Below are positions 8,063 to 16,538 of a DNA stretch of 64,000 bases, in pieces. The notes under the pieces are model-generated. The model had not been told where the DNA came from. It did not search any database and saw only the letters and a list, made by a program, of their open reading frames with translations. A program made the position numbers and the translations under genes. The DNA is from Rhodococcus pseudokoreensis (GTDB taxonomy: Bacteria > Actinomycetota > Actinomycetes > Mycobacteriales > Mycobacteriaceae): positions 6,510,001 to 6,574,000 of the forward strand of contig NZ_CP070619.1 of NCBI RefSeq assembly GCF_017068395.1. The letters run 5' to 3'. Within the stretch, counting starts at the first letter, position 1. Each line of letters opens with the position of its first letter.

Positions 8063-8935
8063 ATGAAACTTCAGGACAAAGTCGCTGTCATCACCGGAGG
8101 TGGATCCGGGCTCGGACGCCAGGGTGCGCAGTTGTTCGCATCGGAAGGTGCGAAGGTGGCGGTCGTCGACATCGACGGCGACCGGGCCGAGCAGACTGCG
8201 AAACTTGTTGAGCAGCAAGGTGGAACGGCGATCGCCATCACCGCCGACGTGAGTGACGAGGCGGCCGTCTACCGCAGCGTCGAGACCACCGTCGAGCAGT
8301 TCGGCAAGCTCGACATCATGTGGGCCAACGCCGGTGTCGTCTCCCGCGGCGGTGTCCCGTCCGTGGCCGGCGGCGAACAGGTGGAGTTCCAGGACCTCAC
8401 GGATGCCGACTGGCAGCACGTTCTCGGGGTCAACCTCAGCGGTGTCGTGTACTCCTGTAAGGCTGCGGTGCCTGCGATGCGGGCCAACGGCGGCGGCACC
8501 ATCCTGGCGACGTCGTCCGCGGCTTCGTTCGCCGCCTATCACAGCATCGCGATGTACTCGGCGACGAAAGCCGGTGTCAACGGCCTGGTTCGCGGCCTCA
8601 GTCTGGATCTCGGACGCTACGGCATCCGCGTCAATGCCCTCGCCCCCACGCACGGGATGTCGCCGAACTTCCTGATGGGCCCGGGCACCCCGGTGATCGG
8701 CCAGTCCTACGAGGAGACCGCGGGCCCGTGGGATCCGGGCGTCTCGCCGATTCCGCTCAAGCTCCAGCGTCCGCCGTCGCTCGTGGACAACGCGAAGGTC
8801 GCACTCTTCCTCGTGTCGGACGACTCCGCATACATTTCCGGTCTGACGCTGCCCGCGACGGACGGCGGCACGCTGTCACGTGTCGCGATGATGTTCGAAG
8901 AGGACACGCCGACTCCGACGCTTCCCGTCGACTGA
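8063..8935 (+). CDS. SDR-family NAD(P)-dependent oxidoreductase
   Basis: A 290-residue short-chain dehydrogenase starts at an ATG behind AGAGGAG. It shows the cofactor glycine motif TGGGSGLGRQG near residue 10, an acidic residue after strand 2 (VVDIDGD, favouring NAD), NAG, catalytic Ser in TSSAAS and YSATK. It is the first gene of a tight operon with a ferredoxin and a P450, so it may oxidise the alcohol made by the P450. The substrate is unknown. A large substrate loop (residues about 205-235) is typical of enzymes for bulky cyclic alcohols. Confidence 0.9.
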   Translation: MKLQDKVAVITGGGSGLGRQGAQLFASEGAKVAVVDIDGDRAEQTAKLVEQQGGTAIAITADVSDEAAVYRSVETTVEQFGKLDIMWANAGVVSRGGVPSVAGGEQVEFQDLTDADWQHVLGVNLSGVVYSCKAAVPAMRANGGGTILATSSAASFAAYHSIAMYSATKAGVNGLVRGLSLDLGRYGIRVNALAPTHGMSPNFLMGPGTPVIGQSYEETAGPWDPGVSPIPLKLQRPPSLVDNAKVALFLVSDDSAYISGLTLPATDGGTLSRVAMMFEEDTPTPTLPVD

Positions 8936-8950
8936 GTGGAGCGTCCGCCG

Positions 8951-9184
8951 ATGACCATTCATGCGCAGAACCGTGCGCCGTCGTTGAAGGTCGACCGATC
9001 CGCCTGTGCGGGCCACGGCCTCTGCTACGGCGCGGAACCCGAGATAGTCGACAGTGACGACCAGGGCTACCCCGTCGTCGTTGCCGAACCGGTTCCCGAG
9101 GAACTACGAGACCAACTGGGTGCCCTCGTCGAGATGTGCCCCGAACGCGCGCTGAGCGTCGAACTCCCGAATTCGGAAGGCTGA
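8951..9184 (+). CDS. 3Fe-4S/4Fe-4S ferredoxin, P450 partner
   Basis: This 77-residue ferredoxin has the single-cluster pattern CAGHGLC...CP, in which one cysteine position is His/Gly, as in 3Fe-4S ferredoxins that serve actinobacterial P450s. The start is taken as the ATG at 8951 because GGAG lies 9 bases upstream; a GTG at 8936 overlapping the previous stop is an alternative. It sits between the SDR and the P450 genes with 6-15 bp gaps, so it is probably the direct electron donor to the P450. Confidence 0.9.
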   Translation: MTIHAQNRAPSLKVDRSACAGHGLCYGAEPEIVDSDDQGYPVVVAEPVPEELRDQLGALVEMCPERALSVELPNSEG

Positions 9185-9190
9185 GAAGCA

Positions 9191-10420
9191 GTGACGACAA
9201 CCCAACTACCCGAGAACCTCATCGTGGACTTCGACGTCTACGACCAGACCTTGGCGATGCCGGAGGACGTGTTCCAGGAACGCGCGGCGGCGCTGCGGGC
9301 CATCGGCCCCGTCGTGTACTCGAAGGCGCACGGCGGCCATTGGATCGTGACGCGCTACGAGGAGATCCACCAGGTCCTGCGTGATCCGGAGACCTTCTCC
9401 AGCTACCCGAACAACCTCGTGAACGCGGGCCAGGGGAAGTTCATCCCGATCGAGCTGGACCCGCCGGAGCACACGTTCTACCGGCAGGCGCTGCAACCGC
9501 TGTTCAGTCCCAAGCGGATGAAGGAACTCGAGCCCCAGATCCGGGACGTCATCAACGAGCTCATCGACGACTTCGTGTCACGCGGCGAAGCCGAGTTCAT
9601 CTCGGAGTTCGCCCACGAGCTGCCGACGCGGGTGTTCCTGGCGCTGATGGGCTGGCCGCTCGAAGACGCCGAGATGTTCACCAAGACGACGGACGTTGCA
9701 CTGCAGGGCATTCCCGGTGGAACGGAAGAAGAGTCCGCCAAGGCGCGCGAGGATGCGGCCAACCAGATCTTCGGCTACTTCGGTGCCATCGTCGCCGGAG
9801 TGCGTTCCGGTGAGAACACCTCGGACAGTCTGACGGCGCAGATCATCAACACCCCGATCGAGATGGAGGACGGGGTACGGCTGCTCACCGACGAAGAGCT
9901 GTACCGCATGTTCTTCCTCCTGCTCATCGCGGGCCTCCACACCGTCCAGGGTTCACTGGCGTGGGGGATCATCCACCTGGCGAACAATCCCGGGCAGCGG
10001 CAGGAGATCGTGGACGATCCCGACACCATCCCGGCGGCTGTCGAGGAGATTCTGCGGATCGAGGCCGCCGTGATCGCGGGCCGGCGAGCGACCCGCGACG
10101 TCGAGATCGGCGGCGTGACCATCGCGGAGGGGGAGCAGCTCATCGTGCTGCTCTGCTCGGCGAATCGCGACGGCGGCGAGTTCGAGGACCCGGACGAGCT
10201 GAAGATCGATCGCTCGCCCAACCGTCACCTCTCTTTCGGGGCCGGTCCTCATCGGTGCATCGGGTCTCACCTGGCACGCATCGAGCTCAAGCTGGCCATG
10301 GAGGAGATTCACAAGCGGCTGCCGGATTACCGACTCGTTCCGGAGGATCCGCCGATCCTGCATGCCACCCAGGTACGCGGCTGCATCCGGCTCCCGATCA
10401 CCTTCACCCCCTCGGCCTGA
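9191..10420 (+). CDS. cytochrome P450
   Basis: A 409-residue soluble bacterial P450 starts at a GTG. The haem loop FGAGPHRCIG has the thiolate Cys356, and ExxR lies at residues 286-289. The I-helix reads AGLHT (247-251), so the usual acidic residue before the conserved Thr is His. It is the last gene of the SDR-ferredoxin-P450 operon. With the FprB-like reductase upstream, all parts of a class I P450 chain are present. The family number and substrate cannot be given from sequence alone; the adjoining mce operon suggests a lipid or terpenoid substrate. Confidence 0.93.
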   Translation: MTTTQLPENLIVDFDVYDQTLAMPEDVFQERAAALRAIGPVVYSKAHGGHWIVTRYEEIHQVLRDPETFSSYPNNLVNAGQGKFIPIELDPPEHTFYRQALQPLFSPKRMKELEPQIRDVINELIDDFVSRGEAEFISEFAHELPTRVFLALMGWPLEDAEMFTKTTDVALQGIPGGTEEESAKAREDAANQIFGYFGAIVAGVRSGENTSDSLTAQIINTPIEMEDGVRLLTDEELYRMFFLLLIAGLHTVQGSLAWGIIHLANNPGQRQEIVDDPDTIPAAVEEILRIEAAVIAGRRATRDVEIGGVTIAEGEQLIVLLCSANRDGGEFEDPDELKIDRSPNRHLSFGAGPHRCIGSHLARIELKLAMEEIHKRLPDYRLVPEDPPILHATQVRGCIRLPITFTPSA

Positions 10421-10435
10421 GGCCGGGCAGACGTC

Positions 10436-10487
10436 CGAGGCAGTTGTCCGTGGTCCTGTGGGACTTCGGGCAGCTGCCTCGCTCTTT
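10436..10487 (+). terminator. probable terminator after P450
   Basis: CGAGGCAG (10436-10443) pairs with CTGCCTCG (10474-10481) and encloses a second small stem GTCC-TGTG-GGAC. TCTTTT follows. The loop is large, so this is a moderate call. Confidence 0.5.
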
Positions 10488-10526
10488 TGGTGTAATGAAG
10501 GGACGTGGCCGCCCGATATGCAACAA

Positions 10527-10543
10527 CTTACGTGTATTGTCAT
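10527..10543. promoter_or_regulatory. degenerate copy of 17-bp mce-type operator
   Basis: CTTACGT-N3-TTGTCAT aligns with the ATTACGT-N3-ACGTAAT dyads at 6057 and 11413 and keeps the same 3' flank (TTTGTATC). It lies about 55 bp before the TetR start codon and would be an autoregulatory site, weaker than the other two. Confidence 0.45.
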
Positions 10544-10597
10544 TTGTATCGCGACTGGTCGGGTGGCCGGTCGGAAGTGACGGTGTCTGGAGCGAGG

Positions 10598-11200
10598 ATG
10601 GCAAGAAGGAAGACCGCCGGTGTGCTGAGCCAGGACGCCGATGTCGCACGGTCTCAGATACTCGTGGCCGCCCAGACGATGATTCTTCGTTTCGGGATCG
10701 CGAAGACCACCATGGAGGACATTGCCAAGGAGGCGGGAGTCTCGCGCCCGACCGTCTACCGGTACTTCCAGGACCGCGAGACGCTCACCACCGAGCTGAT
10801 CAGGTGGCGATCGCGTCAGACGCTCGAACGTGGCCGCAAGTTCCTGATGGAATGTGCGACGTTCGAGGACAGGCTGATCGAAGGCCTCATCTACCTGGTC
10901 TACGACGGGATCAACGATCCGATCGTGCGCATCCTCGTCAGCCCCGAACACGTCGGCGGGGATTCGTGGCTCGAGACGATCCCCCTCGCAACGAGTCTGA
11001 CCACTGAACTGTGGGGGCCGATCTTCGACGACGCCAAGGCCGGCGGCGAGATGAGGGCGGATATCGACACCGGCGAGGCGTGCTCCTGGATCACCCTCGT
11101 GCAATTGATGCTCGCACCGCGACTGGACAATTCGGATCCGGCCGATCCCTCGCACCGGCAGATGATGAAGCAATTCGTTCTGCCGGCCTTCCTGCCCTAG
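10598..11200 (+). CDS. TetR-family regulator, candidate mce/P450 regulator
   Basis: The product is 200 residues from the ATG at 10598, behind GGAG; the frame is open further upstream, but that stretch covers the promoter. The TetR helix-turn-helix is near residues 37-60 (TTMEDIAKEAGVSRPTVYRYF). It lies between the P450 operon and the mce operon, both of which start with a related 17-bp dyad that also occurs, weakly, before this gene. It is therefore the likely regulator of all three. Its fold and length resemble the TetR protein at the other end of the mce operon. A terminator follows. Confidence 0.88.
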   Translation: MARRKTAGVLSQDADVARSQILVAAQTMILRFGIAKTTMEDIAKEAGVSRPTVYRYFQDRETLTTELIRWRSRQTLERGRKFLMECATFEDRLIEGLIYLVYDGINDPIVRILVSPEHVGGDSWLETIPLATSLTTELWGPIFDDAKAGGEMRADIDTGEACSWITLVQLMLAPRLDNSDPADPSHRQMMKQFVLPAFLP

Positions 11201-11216
11201 TTCGCCCGCGTCCCCC

Positions 11217-11250
11217 AGAAGCCGTGCCCCCGAGGGGCACGGCTTCTTTT
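11217..11250 (+). terminator. intrinsic terminator after TetR gene
   Basis: A perfect 14-bp stem (AGAAGCCGTGCCCC and its complement) with a 3-base loop is followed by a short T tract. Confidence 0.92.
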
Positions 11251-11264
11251 GTGCTTTCACCCGG

Positions 11265-11287
11265 TAAATCTAATGTTCTTAAGTATG
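11265..11287. promoter_or_regulatory. possible 23-bp regulon site in mce leader
   Basis: TAAATCTA-N7-TAAGTATG has a perfect left arm but a poor right arm compared with the other sites. It is over 300 bp before mceG, so a role there is uncertain. The 403 bp between the TetR gene and mceG hold the terminator, this site and the 17-bp mce operator; I see no gene in it. Confidence 0.3.
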
Positions 11288-11412
11288 CTGTTCGATGGTT
11301 CCCGTGCCTGGTCACGGCCGGATCGGTCGGGAATGCTTATGCCTGCGCGTATTTCGCAGGAAAGCTATTTCGCTTCCCGCTCTTGCCTCGGCGGTCAAAA
11401 GCCGTATAACGT

Positions 11413-11429
11413 ATTACGTGCGACGTAAT
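11413..11429. promoter_or_regulatory. perfect 17-bp operator of mce operon
   Basis: ATTACGT-GCG-ACGTAAT is a perfect dyad, followed by TTGTATCAC as at 6074-6082. It lies 175 bp before the mceG start codon, so a long leader or a second promoter is likely. TetR-type regulators commonly bind dyads of this size. Confidence 0.7.
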
Positions 11430-11603
11430 TTGTATCACAGCTAAAGGTTGTGAACTCGCCGTCCATCGTCCGCGATTCGATGAAAAGTGCTGCAAACAAG
11501 CTGTATTCGACGTGCGCGGCGGGATGGCTGTGGGTTCCGGTCCGAGGTCGCAAGTGCCCTGCAACATCCGAGGCGGCGTTCGACGCCTGAAGACACGGAG
11601 GTA

Positions 11604-12674
11604 ATGGTGGGAGTGGAGGTATCCGTCGAGGGACTGACCAAGTCCTTCGGCTCGCAGAGGATCTGGCAGGACGTCACGTTGACCCTTCCGGCCGGTGAGG
11701 TCAGTGCGTTGCTCGGGCCGTCGGGTACGGGTAAGTCGGTGTTCTTGAAGTCGCTGATCGGTCTGCTCCGCCCGGAGCAGGGGTCGATCGTGATCGACGG
11801 CACCAACATTCTGGAGTGCTCCTCGAAGGAGTTGTACGAGATCCGGAAGTTGTTCGGGGTGCTGTTCCAGGACGGTGCGTTGTTCGGGTCGATGAACCTG
11901 TTCGACAACGTGGCGTTCCCGTTGCGCGAGCACACGAAGAAGTCCGAGTCCGAGATCCGCAAGATCGTGATGGAGAAGATGGAACTGGTCGGCCTGCTCG
12001 GGGCCGAGGACAAGCTGCCCGGCGAGATCTCCGGTGGTATGCGCAAGCGTGCCGGGCTGGCGCGGGCACTGGTGCTGGATCCGCAGATCATTCTCGTGGA
12101 CGAGCCGGACTCGGGTCTGGATCCGGTGCGCACGACCTATATTTCGCAGACGTTGATCGATATCAACGCGGAGATCGATGCGACGATTCTGATCGTGTCG
12201 CACAACATCAATCTGGCGCGGACGGTGCCGGACAATATCGGGATGTTGTTCCGTCGGCATCTGGTGATGTTCGGTCCGCGGGAGGTGTTGCTGACCAGTG
12301 AGGAGCCGGTGGTCAAGCAGTTCCTGAACGGCACGATGATCGGTCCGATCGGGATGTCGGAGGAGAAGGACGAGGCGCAGATGGCGCAGGAGCAGGCGAT
12401 GGTCGATGCGGGGCATCATGCCGGTGGTGTCGATGACGTGGAGGGCATCGTTGCGCAGATGAAGGCGACGCCGGGGATGCCGTTCCGGCAGGCCGTGGCC
12501 CGTCGTCAGGAGCGGGTGCGGCACATCGTGCACACGTTGCCGGAGAACGCCCAGATCGCGATCCAGGAAAGCCTCCGGGCGGACGGCCTCGGCGACGAGT
12601 GGGGTCCGGGCGGCGCAGACACGGACCGAATGTACTTCGAAACAGCGGCATTCGACGCGGGAGTTGCGAAGTGA
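11604..12674 (+). CDS. mceG: Mce transporter ATPase (MceG/Mkl type)
   Basis: A 356-residue ABC ATPase starts at an ATG behind GGAGG. It has Walker A GPSGTGKS (about residues 36-43), the signature ISGGMRKRAGLARAL, Walker B IILVDEP and an H-loop SHNI. The C-terminal extension past residue 260 is typical of Mkl/MceG. It powers lipid import by YrbE permeases and Mce proteins. In mycobacteria this gene is unlinked to the mce operons; here it leads one. By eye, the middle of the gene favours codons ending in G or T more than its C-rich neighbours, which could reflect exchange with another ATPase copy. Confidence 0.93.
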   Translation: MVGVEVSVEGLTKSFGSQRIWQDVTLTLPAGEVSALLGPSGTGKSVFLKSLIGLLRPEQGSIVIDGTNILECSSKELYEIRKLFGVLFQDGALFGSMNLFDNVAFPLREHTKKSESEIRKIVMEKMELVGLLGAEDKLPGEISGGMRKRAGLARALVLDPQIILVDEPDSGLDPVRTTYISQTLIDINAEIDATILIVSHNINLARTVPDNIGMLFRRHLVMFGPREVLLTSEEPVVKQFLNGTMIGPIGMSEEKDEAQMAQEQAMVDAGHHAGGVDDVEGIVAQMKATPGMPFRQAVARRQERVRHIVHTLPENAQIAIQESLRADGLGDEWGPGGADTDRMYFETAAFDAGVAK

Positions 12675-13564
12675 CGAGTGTGAAGGTCCCGATCGTCGTG
12701 GACGCCCCGCCGATCGAGCCTGCCGCAACAGAGAAGCGACGGAGGCCGCGTCTGTCGATCGCCGCGGTGGGGAAATATTTGAAGGACACGCCCATTCGCA
12801 GCCTCGCGACGTTGGGTCGATCCGGTGAGCTGGCGGTGAACATCCTGAAATACACGGTATCCGACACGATCGCCCTGCGGTTGCCCCTCGAGGAAGTGGC
12901 CACGCAGATGTGGAAACTTCTCAAGGTCACCGCACTTCCCGCGCTGCTGATGGCGGTGCCGATCGGTGCCGAGGTCTCGGTGCAGGTCGGTGGAATCATG
13001 AACCAGGTCGGCGCGAACTCGCTGGCAGGAGCGGCGAGTGGGCTGGGCGTGGTGGGGCAGGGGGCACCGATGGCGGCGGGACTGCTGATGAGCGGTGCGG
13101 CCGCATCGGCGATCGCCTCCGATCTCGGTGCCCGCGCGATCCGCGAGGAGATCGAAGCGATCCGGGTCATGGGGATCGACCCCGTCCAGCGACTGGTCGT
13201 TCCTCGGTTCATCGCGATGGTCGCTATCGCACCGATGCTGTGCATCGTCATCGTCGCGGCGGGTGTGGCGGCGGGGCTGGTGATTTCGGCCAACGTCAAC
13301 GACGTGGTGCCCGGCAGTTTCTGGCAGTCGTTCGGCTCGTTCGCCACACCGACCGATCTGGTCTTCTCCGTGCTCAAGTCGGTGATCTTCGCGGCGCTCG
13401 TCGTGTTGATCGCAAGCCTGCGAGGACTCGAAGCGAAGGGCGGTCCGAAAGGCGTAGCCAACGCGGTCAATGCCTCGGTGGTACTCAGCGTCTTCTGTAT
13501 CTTCATGACCAATCTCCTGGTCAGCCAGATTCAGATGATGTTCTTTCCGGCCCGGTTGGCGTGA
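12671..13564 (+). CDS. yrbEA: YrbE-type permease A
   Basis: A 297-residue MlaE/YrbE-family permease starts at a GTG that overlaps the mceG stop by four bases (GTGA). After about 70 polar residues come roughly five hydrophobic segments, with the family pattern ASDLGARAIREEIEAIRVMGIDP in the cytoplasmic coupling loop. It would pair with YrbEB to form the membrane channel through which Mce-bound lipid passes, driven by MceG. Translation is coupled to mceG, which supports a dedicated ATPase for this transporter. Confidence 0.93.
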   Translation: MTSVKVPIVVDAPPIEPAATEKRRRPRLSIAAVGKYLKDTPIRSLATLGRSGELAVNILKYTVSDTIALRLPLEEVATQMWKLLKVTALPALLMAVPIGAEVSVQVGGIMNQVGANSLAGAASGLGVVGQGAPMAAGLLMSGAAASAIASDLGARAIREEIEAIRVMGIDPVQRLVVPRFIAMVAIAPMLCIVIVAAGVAAGLVISANVNDVVPGSFWQSFGSFATPTDLVFSVLKSVIFAALVVLIASLRGLEAKGGPKGVANAVNASVVLSVFCIFMTNLLVSQIQMMFFPARLA

Positions 13565-13565
13565 C

Positions 13566-14441
13566 GTGAACACACACTCCACACACCGCAGAGGCCCCGT
13601 CGGCGGAGTTCTGCTGCAACCGATTCGCTCGGTCGGTCGCGCTGCGACGTCGGTGATCGAGGAAATCGGACAGGTGACGGTCTTCACCGTCAAGACGATC
13701 GCATTGCTGCCCAAGACGCTGCGGCACTACCGCAAGCAGACCATGACCACCATGAACAACATGGCGTGGGGGAACGGATCCCTCGTCGTCGACGGCGGTG
13801 TCGTCAGCCTGATGTTCTTCCTGGGACTGGCCGTCGGCGCCGTGGTCGCGATCCAGGCGTTCATGGCCTTCGACCTGCTGGGCTTCGGCGCGCTGACCGG
13901 GATCATCGGATCGTTCGGCAACGTCCGGGTCATCGCCCCGATCATCACCGGAATCGGATTCGCCGCGCAGGCCGGCTGCCGGATGACCGCCGAGATCGGC
14001 TCGATGCGCATCTCCGAGGAGATCGACGCCACCGAATCGATGGGATTGCAGGCCATACCGTTCGTGGTCGGGACGCGGCTGATCGGCAGCATGCTGATCG
14101 TGATCCCCGGGTATCTGATGGCGCTCGTGGTCAGCTTCTTCACCGGAGGGTTGATCATCAAGACGTTTCACCATCAGCCTTCGGGTACCTACGATCACTA
14201 CTTCAGCCAATTTCTCAGTGTTCCCGACCTCGTGGCGTCGCTGGTCAAAGCAGTCGTCTTCTGTGCCGTCGTCACGATGATCCACTGCTACTACGGATAC
14301 TTCGCGGGTGGCGGGCCCGCAGGGGTGGGCGCGGCGTCAGGGCGAGCGATCCGGGCGAGCCTCGTCGCGATCGTCGTCCTGAATTTCTGTATGACTGTGG
14401 CGATCTGGGGCCTCAGTCCCGAACTGGTGTTCAAAGGATGA
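13566..14441 (+). CDS. yrbEB: YrbE-type permease B
   Basis: The second MlaE/YrbE permease of the operon has 291 residues and begins at a GTG one base after the yrbEA stop. It has several hydrophobic segments and the coupling-loop pattern GSMRISEEIDATESMGL. In Mce systems two different YrbE proteins form the permease dimer. It is followed after 4 bp by mceA. Confidence 0.93.
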   Translation: MNTHSTHRRGPVGGVLLQPIRSVGRAATSVIEEIGQVTVFTVKTIALLPKTLRHYRKQTMTTMNNMAWGNGSLVVDGGVVSLMFFLGLAVGAVVAIQAFMAFDLLGFGALTGIIGSFGNVRVIAPIITGIGFAAQAGCRMTAEIGSMRISEEIDATESMGLQAIPFVVGTRLIGSMLIVIPGYLMALVVSFFTGGLIIKTFHHQPSGTYDHYFSQFLSVPDLVASLVKAVVFCAVVTMIHCYYGYFAGGGPAGVGAASGRAIRASLVAIVVLNFCMTVAIWGLSPELVFKG

Positions 14442-14445
14442 GTCA

Positions 14446-15528
14446 ATGAGCAGAGCGAGGAGTCAGGACTTCCTGAGAGGGGTCCCCGGCCGTCAGAGCC
14501 GAGTGCTGCACGGGGCGGGGCTGGCGGTCGTCGTGACGACCTGCGCAGTGATCGCTGCAGTCTGGGTATACCCGAGCAGCGCGGACACGGAAGTTCTGCC
14601 GATCAGCATCGACGTCCCCTCCGTGGGCCCGGGTGTCGACTCCGGCACGAAGGTGATCCTGCGGGGCGGTGAGGTCGGTGTCGTCACCGGACTGGAACGG
14701 ACCGGCGCGGACTCCGTCCGCATGGACCTTCAGCTGGATCCGGATCAGATCGGCGGCCTGACCGATGCTTTCGACGTCGACTTCCGGCCGCAGAACTACT
14801 TCGGATCCACCGCCGTCAATCTGGTCGGCAGGCCCGGCGGTTCCGGGCTGGAGGCACACCGCACGCTGGACCGCACGCCCACAGGAGATTTCACGATGTC
14901 GACCATGATCGAGAAGGGTTCGCTGGCCGTAGACGGCACCCTGACGGACTCGATGATCACCAGCTTGGACAAGGTCGTCCGGTACACCGACGGCCTGACA
15001 CCGATGTTCGATGCGGCACTCGTGCTCGGCGACCGGGTCGCCCAGACGCAGCAGGCACTTCCGGTCGACCTGCTCGGGCGAGTCAACGACGTCCTCGACG
15101 TGTTCCCGGCGTTCAATCGCCAGGCGATCGATTCGCTGACCCACATCTACAACAGCACCTACAACCAGCGACCCGACGGTTCGGTGGGGGTGGACGATCC
15201 GTTCATGGACGAGACGGACGCCGGTCTGACCCTGGCGGCCGGACAATTGTTCGGACAGGCCGGGCAGTTGCTGAAATCTCACGGTGACGAACTGGTACCG
15301 GTCACCGACGTGGTCTCGGAACTCGCGGGCGTGGTGCCGCACCTCTACGACGGTGGGGCGCGCCCCGAGCGACTGCGCACCGCCGTCGAGCGGCTGGACT
15401 CGGCGTTCGAGGACAGCGGCGACGGGCAGCGGCTCAATCTCCGGATCGTCCTGGACGATCTGCCCGCACTGGCGGCACCCCTGGCGTTGACCGGTGCCCC
15501 GCCGTCCGAGGACGGGGCCGGCCGATGA
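14446..15528 (+). CDS. mceA: Mce family protein A
   Basis: This 360-residue protein has an N-terminal signal-anchor helix at about residues 22-45, then an MlaD/MCE domain (ISIDVPSVGPGVDSGTKVIL...) and a helical C-terminal half. Mce proteins assemble as a hexamer that makes a hydrophobic tunnel across the periplasm. It is the first of six mce genes in a row, with ATGA-type overlaps. Start-site choice is supported by the 4-bp spacing after yrbEB. Confidence 0.92.
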   Translation: MSRARSQDFLRGVPGRQSRVLHGAGLAVVVTTCAVIAAVWVYPSSADTEVLPISIDVPSVGPGVDSGTKVILRGGEVGVVTGLERTGADSVRMDLQLDPDQIGGLTDAFDVDFRPQNYFGSTAVNLVGRPGGSGLEAHRTLDRTPTGDFTMSTMIEKGSLAVDGTLTDSMITSLDKVVRYTDGLTPMFDAALVLGDRVAQTQQALPVDLLGRVNDVLDVFPAFNRQAIDSLTHIYNSTYNQRPDGSVGVDDPFMDETDAGLTLAAGQLFGQAGQLLKSHGDELVPVTDVVSELAGVVPHLYDGGARPERLRTAVERLDSAFEDSGDGQRLNLRIVLDDLPALAAPLALTGAPPSEDGAGR

Positions 15529-16538
15529 GCAACCGAACCAGATACATCGTCACTCTCGTCAAGCTCGCCGTCGCCGCCGCGGTCTCCGTGGTCCTCTTCA
15601 TCATCGTGATCAGCGCGATGAAGAGCCCGGTGACCAATGAGACGAACAGCTACACAGCAGAATTCACCGATGTCTCCGGACTCGGTGCACACGGCGACAT
15701 CCGGACGAAGGGCGTCCGGATCGGCAAAGTCGAATCGGTCGAACTGATCCGGGACGGCGGGCGGAGTCTCGCGGAAGTGCACTTCACGATGGAGAAGCCG
15801 TACCAGCTGACCTCCGACACGATCCTCGCCGTGAAGTACCAGAACCTCACCGGCGTTCGCTACATCGACGCCGAATTCCCCGAAAACGCGGGCGAAGCAG
15901 TCGATCGACTGCCTGCCGACAAGACGCGGGCGTCGTTCGACATCACCGAGTTGTTCAACGGACTGCAACCGGTACTCGCCACCATGAGCACCGACGACAT
16001 CAACACCTTCACCGAGAACGCGATCTCGCTTCTGCAAGGAGACGGAAACGGACTGTCACCGATGCTCGAAGACGCACAGAAACTCGCGGGCCTCGCCCAC
16101 GATCGCGAACAGGTCATCTCGACCCTCACCGGCAATCTCGCACGGATCTCCGACAGCATGGGAGGCCGGTCGCCCGAGGTCGTCGAGTTCCTGCGCTCGG
16201 TGAGTTTCCCCATCGCGAAGGCGATGACGGTCATCGACGAGTTCCCGAAGACGGCTGCGTTCGGCCCCGAATTCCTCACACCGATCAAGCGGTTGATCGA
16301 TGCTCTCGGGCTGCAACCGGGAATGAACGTCGAGCAGATGCTGTCCGACGCCTTCGCGTCGGTGCCGGACACCGCGGAAGCGTTGCGACTGCTGCCGGTC
16401 GCCTTCGCCGGACTGCAGGTTCCGCAGACCGCCGCCGCAGGCCCGAATGGCCTCCAGTGCACGAACGGTGTGGCGCAGCTACCCACCGACGTCGAGGTTC
16501 TGCTGAGAGGGAGCGAGGTCGTCGTATGCAACCCGTGA
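15525..16538 (+). CDS. mceB: Mce family protein B
   Basis: A 337-residue Mce protein starts at an ATG overlapping the mceA stop (ATGA). A membrane helix at about residues 10-32 is followed by the MCE domain (YTAEFTDVSGLGAHGDIRTKGVRIGKVESVEL) and a long helical region ending in a small Cys-containing tail (CTNGVAQLP...VVCNP), typical of MceB. It is one subunit of the presumed MceA-F hexamer. Confidence 0.92.
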   Translation: MSNRTRYIVTLVKLAVAAAVSVVLFIIVISAMKSPVTNETNSYTAEFTDVSGLGAHGDIRTKGVRIGKVESVELIRDGGRSLAEVHFTMEKPYQLTSDTILAVKYQNLTGVRYIDAEFPENAGEAVDRLPADKTRASFDITELFNGLQPVLATMSTDDINTFTENAISLLQGDGNGLSPMLEDAQKLAGLAHDREQVISTLTGNLARISDSMGGRSPEVVEFLRSVSFPIAKAMTVIDEFPKTAAFGPEFLTPIKRLIDALGLQPGMNVEQMLSDAFASVPDTAEALRLLPVAFAGLQVPQTAAAGPNGLQCTNGVAQLPTDVEVLLRGSEVVVCNP

